Below, piece by piece: positions 44,074 to 54,500 of a stretch of DNA of 64,000 nucleotides. This DNA comes from Furcasterigmium furcatum (Eukaryota; Ascomycota; Sordariomycetes; Glomerellales; Plectosphaerellaceae): assembly GCA_001599815.1 (NCBI GenBank), contig BCIA01000005.1, forward strand, positions 5,030,472-5,094,471, given 5' to 3'. Positions within the stretch are counted from its first letter, which is position 1. Every line of letters begins with the position of its first letter. The notes under the pieces are model-generated. The model made no database searches and was not told the DNA's origin. It saw only the letters and a program-made list of their open reading frames with translations. The position numbers and the translations under genes are program-made.

Positions 44074-45083
44074 ATGAAAATCACCGTCGTCCCAGCCTCG
44101 ATGAACACCGGCCGCGCGACCATCAGCGCACTCCTCGCCGAGCCTTCCGCCCCGTCCGTGACCGGGATATACCGCGACCTGAACAAGGTCCCCGCAGAGT
44201 TCAAGAAGAACCCCAACTTCAACGCGGTCCAGGGAGACGTCTCCGATCCCTCCACCCTCGACCTCTCCGGCGCCCACGTCGTCGTGACCGCCAGCCCGCC
44301 GCAGTACGCCGAGTCCGACCCCGTGGCCCTCGCGAGGCTCTTCGCGCAGAACATCGAGCACGCGATCGCCAAAGCCGCATCCGTGAGGCGGCTCGTCTAC
44401 ATTTCCAGCGGCGGCGCGCAGCACGAGAACGGAACGGTGAGTATCCCGCACATGAATCGCTGCCCGGACATGACTGATGCCGGCGACAGGGCGAGATCAA
44501 GACGAACTGGGCCGCCGAGCAGGAGCTCAGGGACGCGGCGCCGGAGATCGTCTTCGTCCGCTGCGCGTACTTCATGGAGAACTGGGCCATGGGGCTGGAG
44601 ACGCTGAAGGGGGACTCGCCCTTCTTCTACTCTGTCTTGTCCCCGGCCGACTACGCCATGCCCATGGTGAGTCCATCCCCGTCGAGTCCCGACGGCGTCA
44701 ACATGCAGCTAACCGGCCTCGAGGTTTCCGCCGTGGATATCGGGAGAGCATGCGCAGCCCAGGCCGTCGGGCCGTCGCCGCTCAAGGTCGACCCGTACAT
44801 CTTCGACCTGCACGGGCCTGAGGAGTACTCCACGCTCGACGTGAAGAAGGCGTGGGAGAAGGTCCTGGGCAAGGAGGTCGATGCCAGGATCGTGGAAAAG
44901 GGGCAGCTCGCGAACCACTTCGGCCACTTCCTCCCGCCTGCTGTCGCGGATCTCTTTGTTGAGATGACGGAGAGCATTCTCCCCGGGGGGATCATAAACC
45001 GAGAGCCCCTCGACCCAGCGAGTGAGGTCCGCAAAGGCTCGGAGACCCTGGTGGAAGCGTTCAAGAGGATAACGAGCTCGTGA
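44074..45083 (+). CDS. NmrA-like NAD(P)-binding oxidoreductase (atypical SDR)
   Basis: Exons 44074-44436, 44490-44666 and 44724-45083 give 299 aa. The second intron (57 bp, GTGAGT, CTAAC) is a multiple of three with no stop, so an unspliced reading is also open. It is called an intron because its donor, branch and acceptor are ideal and because removal gives the usual ADYAMPM-VSAVDIG context. The N-terminal Rossmann part (MKITVVPASMNTGRATISALL) has a degenerate glycine motif. YISSGGA near residue 112 is the SDR-like strand-5 motif, and the Tyr-x-x-x-Lys pair is lacking, as in NmrA/HSCARG regulators and isoflavone-reductase-like proteins. It may be a redox-sensing regulator or a reductase of an unknown small molecule. 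Confidence 0.85.
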
Positions 45084-45284
45084 TGGGATCGGGTGAAGCG
45101 ATTTTGATTATTGGGAATTATTGATACTGAAGCAAAAGGTTGAACCAGGTCGAGAAAGCTGAAAATCGGATTATTATTACAGTTCAGGCCCGGCACAGTA
45201 ACCGTGGATCGTGGAAATAACAGTTACGGCCATGTTTTCGGGGCGTCAACTTGTATCTCGTTCCATCACGCTCTAGGTTATCCT

Positions 45285-47000
45285 TCAGACAACGACAGGC
45301 TCGATTCCGAACCATGTCCGGCTCAGGGTGGTGAGATCGTCATCCGGGCAAGCCTGACTGTCGCACCGGGCGACTCGGGGGCACGACGCTTGCATGGCGC
45401 TCTTGATGAACTGGCGCATCCTCAGCCTACTAAGCTCGTCGCCCCAGAGGAGGCAGTCGTCAAGCTTCTGCGCTTCCGGTGACGGGCCGTCCGGGGAGCC
45501 CGCCTCCGTTGCCGTGAGATACAGGAACGCGATGCCCAGCGGGAAGCCGAGGCTGTGCATCCGAGGGTCGCCGGCCGTCGGGTGGGAGAACACCTCTACC
45601 ATATCAATGATGTTCTTACAGTAGAGAAGAGGATCCATGCGGTTCGGGAGGTCCGAGAACATGGCAGGCGAAACGATGCGGAGCGTGCCGTAGACGAGGA
45701 TGCAGGCCGCCCAGTAAATACACAGGAGGTGGGCGACAGGGAAGTCGGTGGGCATAGGCGAGGAGGAGCCCCAGAGGAGGTCGACGACCTGCTGCTGGCT
45801 AGCGAAGCTGTTAAACCAACGGGCGAGGTCGCTTTCCAGGCTCCAGCTGTCCTGGACCACCTTTCGCCGAAGCTCGGCTCTGAGAGATGGGTCCTTGCAT
45901 GAGCTCGTCAGGTCTGCGTCCTCGAGAAGACCGGCGATATTGTCCAAGATATCGAACAAGAAGTCTTTGGGCGTCTTGGACTGTTGCGTCCAGGGAATTG
46001 TCTTCCACCTCGGGTCGCTAAACGGTGAGCGCTTCCGAGCCAGGACAGCATCGAACGTCTATAAAAGATTAGGGGAAATGATGACGGAAGGCGGAACGAC
46101 TCATGCGTACCAGTACTATTCGTGCGTCGGCATACAGCTCGTGGCCTCGCCCATCGATGTGCATCTCTGGTGTCCGCTGCATGTACATGGTCTTGAGACC
46201 AAAGTTGTGTTCGCGCCAGCTCAGTCCTCGGGTGACCGTTCCTTGGTCATCTCCACCACTGTAGAGTACCTGATCCCACGGAGTCAGAAATGCTAGTCGA
46301 GATCATAACCTCCAAGAAACACAACAAACCTCATACATCCCCAATATCCTGGCCGCTAATAGCAGGGGTTCCGACAGCGACCTCTCGGGACTCTCGAGGC
46401 CCGCTGTCAGGTCACTCAACGAGTTGCAGTGGAGCTTCACACCCTCCTCGACCATCCATTGCTCCTTCTTTCTCTCGCCAATCGTGGTTAGGCTCAAGGA
46501 AAGGAGAGCCTTGTGCAGGGCTGGGTCGTCCAAGTAGAGATCCTTGGCCAGGGGTACCCAAGAGCCGACGGGCCGTCTGGCACGGTACCCTCTCGACGGA
46601 TAATCAATGTCTTCGAAGTGGTATATGTCCCAGAGTAGTCCCAGATACTTCTCTCGGTATGCTGACTGGGAGAGCGAGCTTTGAATCGCGATGGGTGCTG
46701 GAACATTTCGCTTTGCCTGTCTAGTCAACGTCTTGGTCGGCGCCCCTTCCAGGTTTTGGACGAAGACGAAGGCCCGGCCACGGTCATATCCGGGACACTG
46801 CACGCGGGCCCTAATACATCGACCACAGGACGGTGTTTGTAGGTCACACTATTTTCATTGTCAGATTTGTGCCACGGGAGATGAATCGGGTCCAGAGTTT
46901 GAGAGTTGAGGTCGTTCAACGAGACATGGTGAGTACTCACCCCCTTTTTCCGCTTGCGACACTCGGCACAGCCCTTTGATCGCCCGCGAACTCCTACCAT
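45285..47000 (-). CDS. Zn2Cys6 fungal transcription factor
   Basis: Four exons on the minus strand (47000-46941, 46848-46330, 46269-46111, 46058-45285) give 503 aa; introns are 92, 60 and 52 bp. The binuclear zinc cluster is split by intron 1. Exon 1 supplies CAECRKRKKG and exon 2 starts CDLQTPSCGRCIRARVQC, giving C-x2-C-x6-C-x6-C-x2-C-x6-C, which proves the join. The remainder looks like the Fungal_trans_2 (DUF3468) regulatory region: LGLLWDIYHFEDIDYP, a helical middle, and a C-terminal part with LCIYWAACILVYGTLRIV. These proteins bind CGG-type sites in the nucleus and often control a neighbouring gene. The NmrA-like gene 200 bp away, convergent, is the closest neighbour; a regulatory link is speculation. 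Confidence 0.88.
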
Positions 47001-47652
47001 GGCGATGATCGAGACTGAGGTTAGGAGAAAACAAGCATTCAATTTGCGATGAGGTCGACGTCTCGGCGCATCCAGGCTTTCAGTTGTTCGGTCGCGCAAT
47101 TGACTACTACTTTGGGAGACGCCACGATGAAGAGAGACGGAGAATAATCAAAGGGTGGTCCCACCTCGAACTGGCACAGCCCCGTTTACGCGTATTGCAG
47201 GGTCTACGTAACGTGAGGGCACTCGTCATGGGCGCTTACATATCACCATCTTGGCATCCAGGCACCGATGCGGCTGGCAACACGGAAGAAGAGCGTGGCG
47301 GACGTCAGATGTTCTTCCCCGCCTAAAACGTCTCCAAAATCATCTCGCATCAGGTCTTCTTGCAGAGCGGGTCGCTCTCGGTACCCTACGGGCATCGCGG
47401 TAACGCTCGTCTGCTTCGCCATCTTGTATGTCATCAATCCGGTGCAGAAGAGGCACGGGGACCGGACCAGGAGACGGAGCGGACTGGCACTGTCGAGAAC
47501 TCGTAGACGATTATCAGTGCCTTTCAGACTTGACTGATCCATATTCAGAACCGCCCTCTAGGTATCAGCTTTTAGCCAGCATCTCGCTCTCAGGATCATC
47601 CTGGCCTTACCATAATACCACGCGATCTTCCTAGCCTACTTCACTCCCCAAG
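47001..47652. other. divergent intergenic region
   Basis: About 650 bp between the zinc-cluster gene and the frameshifted hypothetical gene. No credible gene is seen. Confidence 0.5.
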
Positions 47653-48227
47653 ATGGCTCAACGTCCAGTCTGGCTCGCCAAATCTCGTGGCAGCAGGTTG
47701 CAGCGCGCTCATTTCTCCATCTTTATCCCCAACGCCGCAGATGCCGCCATAGACCCGAATGCTGGGTCTTCCTGCAAAGGAACGGTGATTCATGTCGTCG
47801 GCGCACCATGGCCGGATACGGACATAAGTTCAAGAGAAACCATGACCCCAGTTCTTCGCAGGATCTGGAAAGCATGGTCCGCATCGGCTGGGTGAACTCG
47901 GAGCACGTAGCCGACCCGCCAACCGACGACGCCTCCCAAGACGATACCCCCGTGGGCCGCCTGGACGCTGAGGCCCTGCGAGTCCCGGCGCCACGGCGGA
48001 ATGAAAACTTCATGGCCCCTGTCAATGATGTGAGTCTAGCGGTGCAGCTCAGATAATAAGTGTCCTGCTAACGATGTCAGACCACGAATAGACGATGTCA
48101 AGAGTGGACCATGGACTTCATCCGCCATTTGGCAAGCCGGAATTATATCGATCATGGTGCCATTGCAATCGTGCAAGCTGAGAGAGATCCGCCCACACAT
48201 GGAGTCACACTACGTCGAGTTGGATAA
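47653..48227 (+). pseudogene. conserved fungal hypothetical protein with a one-base frameshift
   Basis: The ATG at 47653 opens MAQRPVWLAKSRG, followed by FSIFIPNAADAAIDPN and GTVIHVVGAP. At about 47806 the frame must shift by one base to continue as MAGYGHKFKRNHD; a single base appears to be missing between gcacc and atggcc. The second part runs to 48029. It then joins over a clean 51-bp intron (48030-48080, GTGAGT, CTAAC, TCAG) to exon 48081-48227 (TTNRRCQEWTMDFIRHL through QAERDPPTHGV, stop TAA). I recognise the pattern as a small conserved protein common in ascomycetes, without known function. Both parts keep good coding sense, so the lesion is recent or an assembly error. Confidence 0.65.
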
Positions 48228-48478
48228 CCGAGCTTCTACACCGATCTATGACGGGGTATATAAGAGGAGGTTGGGGGCTTGGGGTACTTGATGTCTATGC
48301 AAGCTATCCTCTAAGGTCTTCTAGCCTTAGGAATAGAGAGATACCAAGAGCCAAAGACTACCTTGAATAGGACCATTCTCAAACTAAGCCATAATCATCA
48401 GCTCTGTCCTAGGCGAAATCTAGTAAGGCTGCCAAAACGATTTTGATTGAATAATACCTAAAAAAAGAAAGAAAAAAA

Positions 48479-48500
48479 GGGGGGGGGGGGGGGGGGGGGG
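48479..48500. repeat. 22-bp poly-G tract
   Basis: An uninterrupted run of about 22 G lies directly after an A-rich stretch (48461-48478) in the intergenic DNA between two convergent genes. Such runs are unstable and hard to sequence, so the true length is uncertain. Confidence 0.9.
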
Positions 48501-48659
48501 AAGAAATCGACGACGAACTGGCTGCTCTAAACCATCCTGGCACAGAAAGTACCACGATAGAGCGCAGAGAGCCAATCCCCCGAGAACGTTAAACACACTG
48601 TGACCTGCCAATCACCGCAGTATCTCTCCAGTAAGTGAGGAGCCTGAGCCCAAAGCCTC

Positions 48660-49458
48660 TTAAACACGCGCGTCGGTGCTGACCAACTCCCAGCCGAACG
48701 TACGTATTGTCGGAAAAATTTGTCCAAAGACAATTGTGTCGCAGGTCATAGTCCCCTTCGCTGCAGCCCTCCACTTGCCGTTGTACTTCTTAGCAAAATC
48801 GTAATGAGTCTTCCAAGCGGCGCGGGCCATATCGCGTGATCCAACAGCGCCATACTCGCCGGATCCGAGACTTGAACTGCCGGCAACATACCGGGCATTA
48901 CGCCCGCCGTTAGAGCCGCCAACGACCAAGTTCCTCATTCTGCCATCATTGGCCCATGTCCATTCGCCTTTGTTGCTGTCTCCCCATCTGCCAATAGCCA
49001 GTGCACCTCCCGAGAAGGGGGATGTGCTGCTCGTGATAGACCACATATTGTGATTACCACACTGAGAGCCGCTGCCGCTCCGAATGAAGCCGGAGTCACC
49101 GAAGAGGCGAGCGCTTTGTCGTTTCTCGACTTGCTTGGGGTCTTCGTCGGGACCCTCGGCGGGCGTGAAGGAACGATCAACCCGGATGGTGAGATGGTCT
49201 CCGTCATCGCGCTTCATAACGGTGTGTTTGTACACTGTGAGGTGAATTCGGGTAAGCAACCACATTACCTTCGGGGATTGAATGTTACATGCTCTCAGTG
49301 AGATTGACTCCATGAGTCTCGGCAAGCTCAATGTCTCGGGCATCCAGGATCGAATCGCGCTTGAAGAGGTGCACTTCTCCAAATCCGTCGTCGCTCGGGG
49401 CTGGAGCGGCAACCGCAACAGCGGCCGTGAAGGCCAGCCAAACAGCAGTGAAATGCAT
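48660..49458 (-). CDS. probable secreted protein, family unknown; exon join uncertain
   Basis: The minus-strand ATG at 49458 opens MHFTAVWLAFTAAVAVAAP, a good signal peptide, and continues to about 49289. A long downstream frame from about 49234 to 48660 encodes YKHTVMKRDDGD, a KR site (VEKRQSARL), a Cys-Gly-Asn stretch (CGNHNMWS) and a Gly/Ser-rich C-terminal region with two Trp-rich blocks (IGRWGDSNKGEWTW). The candidate intron 49288-49235 (GTAACA ... CCTCACAG, 54 bp) leaves the two parts out of frame by one base. Either the gene has a one-base indel, or a non-standard splice is used (TGTA occurs at both junctions). An alternative start at 49505 in the downstream frame has no signal peptide and unconvincing sequence. 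No family is recognised. A processed, secreted small protein is the likeliest reading. Confidence 0.5.
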
Positions 49459-51590
49459 ATTGAGGAGAAAGTGAAGAATCGTGGGATTCGAGAGGTAATG
49501 TCCAAGTCTTGAGCAGTTGATAAGCCTCAGGTAGTGGTGATGATGGAGATCAAAGTGCTTTTCAGTCCGTCTCGTTGCTTCTTCTTATACTCCTGTGGTC
49601 TTGAGGCTAAGTCCGCTCTTGGTATCAACTTGCACACACATTGTCTTGCCCGAACTTGACGACAAGGGTCACATTAGCGAATGCGAACATCGCATCTCAT
49701 AGACTGGGGTGATGAGACTTCGTCCCCTGGGCATCAGCTTCAAAGCAGCCGGTGAACTGACATGGGGAAGATCTTGGCGCAGACTGCCGAGACTTTGGCG
49801 ACATGGGAGAAATGATAGGAACAGATCTCTGGCATTAGCTACCTACCTAATTAAGACTAAGAAGTGAGCTATACGATCCGACAGAGCAGTTTCCCCGGAC
49901 TTCGGGAGAGTGGCTGCGAGCCTCCGCTGACACTCTGCTTGGGTACGTCGGGACAAGTCAGGTGGTGTCACAAGTGAGCTATACGATTGACCCGACAGGG
50001 CAGTTTCCCCGGACCAGGACTCATCACCTCATCTAGGCTTCGCTTCTAGAACCTTGAATTCGAATACTTTTGACCGGGGTGGATTTTGTGATGTTTACGA
50101 GTTTCCGTTCCTAAGTTACCTACTTTATCGCATTAACTTAACAATAAGGCAGCGCCGGACAGCCTATGAGAATAGCCTTAAGCTCGCCGGGGGCGACCTA
50201 TTGTCCAAGGGTACATGAGGAGGTAATTTCACTTCCGCCAAGAGGTAATTCCCTGGACGTCGCCTCCACTAGCTCGTGAGAGCCCTCCCGAACTCCCCGA
50301 CATCATTGTGGCAAACCTGAGGTTCCCAGACAATGCCAGTCTGAAAAGAACTTTCAACTACTTTTGGACACTCATCCCTCAGTCATGCTGGTCAGCTTTG
50401 AGCTGAAATGTCCCCCTACGGCACGGCGGCCAGAGACATCCACGCCTGTAGGTGCTGTCAGCGCCTGAGACCTGGTCGTATGTGTGCGGACACATGACAC
50501 CAGCAAGAAGACATGCAGGCGCCGCAGATTCTTTCCGGCGCTTCTGTCTCGAGTGCGGAACCACTCGAAAATCCCGCAGCCGAGTCGCATCTCCAGCGCC
50601 AGTGATACTAGCACCGGGGCCGCAGCTGTCATTGTGCGGCAGTCTGATGCCATGTCTTCAGCTCGTCTTCCCAGCAGGCTCATTCCCAACTCACAGCACT
50701 GCATAAGCACCATCCCCAGACGACTAAGAAAAGCAAGAAAAGAGCCAGGGGATCAGAAACCGAAGGGCTCAATGTGCAGATCACACAGGCACGCCGTTGA
50801 AGACGCTTGCATTAGGCGGTTTCGGGACCCTGAAAATCATATGTAAGATCACGGAGCTGAATAGAGCTGAGGGGCATCAGCCAGCCTTTGCGAGGTGCCT
50901 TGTCCTCGTTGGTGTCCGACCCTGCCATCACGGGTTCATGTTGCTTTTTGCGACTGGATCATGGCCGACCGTTCACTAGTGGAATGCAGATTTCAGCGAC
51001 TACCTCAGTCGCGCTGATTACTATAACTGGTACTAGCAACGCGGAGAATCTTCAGCTGGCAAACGTGGCGCCAGCCTGGGAATGCACACCGCCCTGTGCC
51101 GTATCTGTCGCCCCGAGACAAAAACCGCACCAGGCAAACCAGACCTGAGAATGCCGAGACAAGAGACAGCTGTGGCGCTCTTCGCCGAAGGCTGCTGTAT
51201 TATGGCTGAGGGGCGTGGTATGCTGCCGCTCAAGAGGAGCTCCTCTTGAAGCTAGAAAGGAATGTCGGTGAGGAGGGGTAAAGCGGCTCACCACCATGAT
51301 CAGGTCAGACGTGCAGTAGCCGCCGCAATCAATAAGACATGCTTGTGAGGGGCTTGCTTCACTGAAGCATGGGAAGGTCGCTACATGGTACATAAGACGT
51401 CTTTGTATGAGAAGGAACACGCATAAGTCGAGCATGATCCCTTCCAGCTTGGTGTCGGGTTTATGTCTGCAGGCCAGTGTTCATCCTATGACCACTTCAT
51501 GCCTGTTGAAGAATCGTGCAGGTGTTACTCAACATACCTTTACCTCAGCTACCCTCACGACCCATCTTCTGAAAGCCCATCTGCCGCACA
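49459..51590. other. 2.1-kb intergenic region with a 40-bp direct repeat
   Basis: No credible gene is seen between the secreted-protein gene and the Hint-protein gene. The base composition is more AT-rich than elsewhere around 49800-50200. It contains a direct repeat at 49861-49899 and 49973-50014. Confidence 0.5.
49861..50014 (+). repeat. imperfect direct repeat, about 40 bp, two copies
   Basis: Copy 1 at 49861-49899 and copy 2 at 49973-50014 share agtgagctatacgat, then ccgacag.gcagtttcccc and ggac. Copy 2 has three extra bases (tga) in the middle. The spacing is about 112 bp. Function unknown; possibly the remains of an element or a local duplication. Confidence 0.75.
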
Positions 51591-54500
51591 ATGGGTGACA
51601 GTGCCCCAGCCACAAGTGCCGAAGTCAAGGTCAAGGCTGTGCTTGACACCCTAACTACACTGCCCGCTTTCGACTACAACGCCTATGAGAGTGGTATCCA
51701 GAATCTCCTAGGCGTCGACTCGAATTCGTGGTCCAATATTTGTTCTCGCGAATTGTACGGGGAAACGCCCATTCTTGGAGATGTGTCCAACGTCATTCAA
51801 CGCTTCAAGGTTCAGACAATTGCGTTGGGTGTGTCCCGGAACAGTCAGTTCGGCTTTGCCGATACTGTCATTATGGTATGCCATGCCTCCTCTCGCTCCT
51901 TGCCCAGAGCCATGGCTCACGATGACCCTCGCAGGACGGTTTCCAAGACCGTCTGACCAGCACTTCTTCCGCCATAGTCGTCCCGGTATACCGCACGCAT
52001 CTGGAGCAGCACATGGCTGCTAATGGCGCCCCTTTCTCAGTTGCCGATCTCGCCCAAGACATGGAGTTTTGCACGGCATTCTTCTCCAAGGTCTTGACGT
52101 CCGATTTTATCAACGATGCTCTTATTGCCCGATTCTTTGACCAACCGGGCTATACTGAGGCCATTGCGTTCTTGTACGAGCGTCTGCGTGGCAGCTTGTC
52201 GAACGCGGCCACTTTCCGGGACAGCATAACCGGTTCAAATGCGTTGGTGTCGACCGTATCCGCGAATAGCCTTCCCAACATTCCCGTCTTTTCGCAGACT
52301 GCCATGGCGAGTCAGAGTCTTAAGGACGCTGGCAGGACGCAAGACTTCATGGCCACTGCTCTTCCCCTCGTCTGGTCGGACAACAAACTCCTGCAGGGGC
52401 CAATGTTTCCCACCCTCGGAGTGGCGTGGGCGAACCTCTGGATGGCGAACACTTATACCACGGGAGTCATCGCCAACCTCATCAACTCCGATGAGATTCG
52501 CAGATACAGTCCCGGCTCCTACACGACGGGCTCACATTGGATTACCTACGGCGACAAACTCTGGCAATGGATAGTTTCGCAGCAGGCAAATGGGTACGGA
52601 GATATCTTCAACGTTACGCAGTCGGAGAACTCCAAGTTCGACAACCCACTCGGCTACGGCTGCTTTGCTCCCGGCACGGTTGTCGCGACGGCAAACGGGG
52701 ACGTGGCTATCGAAGACTTGAAGCCTTCAACGATGGTGATGACCAAGGCACCTGGTCACTACGGTCGTAGCTCGTCGGAGCGGGTCGAACATCCCACGGT
52801 GATGGCTCAGCTTGGGCGCCAGCATCTCGTCGTTCCACTCTACGGGTTCAACGGAGAGGAGCCGTTCGTCACCGGGGGTCACATCTTCTTCACTGCGGCG
52901 GGCCCGAGGGCCATCAACCCAGCCGCAGCCAAGGCTGAGAACAGCTCGGTCAAGGTTGGACAGCTGCACGAGGGCGACGTCCTCCTGCGCCTGAACCACG
53001 ACAGATCGGGATACGACAAGGTCAGGATCGAGACTATCACATGCCGAGGCGCCAAGCGCAGCACAATCCACGGCGTTCATCTCGAAAAGGGCAGTCATGG
53101 AGGCCACAAGTACCACGCCAACGGCTACTGGGTGGGCGAAAACTATCCGCAGCTCACCATCAAGGGCCTCTTGGACAACTACCACAAGATGACTCTGGCG
53201 GATCAAAAAGCCTTCGTCAAGCACGTCTCCAACCTCCCGCCTTCTTTCCGCCACGTCCTGGGGCCAGGCGTCTTTGACACGGTGCAGCGATTCTTTTCGA
53301 GCATCGGCACGCCTACGCATCTCAACTCGGAGTCCATCCAGATGAAGCAGTACAAAGAGCCATCAACCATCCTTGAAGCAGTCGAAGAAGCTGGGCGCCA
53401 CCACATCTCCATCATGTCTGTCGTGGCGCACTATAAGCTGATAAACCACGACGAGCTGCGCAAGTCACGGACCGTTCTGGATACTACGGACCCTGATCAC
53501 GCCGGCGTTATTGCTGGCCTGAATGGAGAGTCTGTCTTGCCCGAGGTGAGCATGTGCCACGGCGCCGTGGTCGTACACGGGCACCAAGCGTGTCCTGCGT
53601 TGGCCAGCCACGCCTCAATGTCCCACCTCGCTGCTCAATGGTCGATCCCGCTTGAAGGGCAGCCTGGAAAGTACCAGCATGGCGTTTTGCATTCCGTCTA
53701 CTACGGCAGGGCAGCCCTAGGGTACGTCGCGACTGGGCCTGCCGAGGTCGGGAGCCTTGAGGAATTCAGTTCGATCACCCCCGTCATGGCAGTGGCTTCT
53801 GCCAACACCTACAACGTCAACTTCAGCACAAAGGTGTTTGCCAGTTCCACAGAAGCCACCTCAGCCAAGGCAGGTGATGCTGATGGCTGGAGCCCGTTCT
53901 GGAAGGTCGTTATTGGCCTCGTACATGACTCCTCCGGCGGATTCAAGGTTTCTCTGACGCTGCCTGACCTCGACAAGCAATGGCTCAATACCTGGGGCAA
54001 AGATTCAAGCGCTGCCAGTATCCTCCCGTATCAAGTGCTTACCCCAAAACTCAACCAGAAGACCTATGTCATGACCATTGGCGTGCAGGTATGCCCCGGT
54101 CTGGAGGACGGACCTCCTGGTCTCTTGGACACAATCCAGAACTGGAATCTCAAGGATGACAAGGGCAACCCCATCCCGGTAGGCCCGGCTTTCAACCAGT
54201 TCTGGGTGGACTTGAACCTCATGACCAACGAGCTCCACGGCTACACTTGTGATCTTGCATCGGACGCCACAGGCAGCTTCAAGGACGGCTCGATCCACGG
54301 CCTGACTACGCTGGGTTCGAACACCGTCTCCCATATCCGAACGACCGTCAACGACCTAGTTGAGAACACCCCTTCCATGCCTGGCTCGTTTGAGTCCGCG
54401 GACGTCCACCACTCTCCGGCGAACTTCCACGCCCCCGCGCACCAAGCGGCGCAGATGCTCGCGACCAAGCTGTTCACCGCAGGAGACCTTTCCATCGGCG

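Noticed and set aside
44667..44723. In-frame reading through the second intron of the NmrA-like gene
   Set aside because: The 57-bp segment is open, but it has ideal donor, CTAAC branch and acceptor sites and interrupts the conserved YAMPM-VSAVDIG context.
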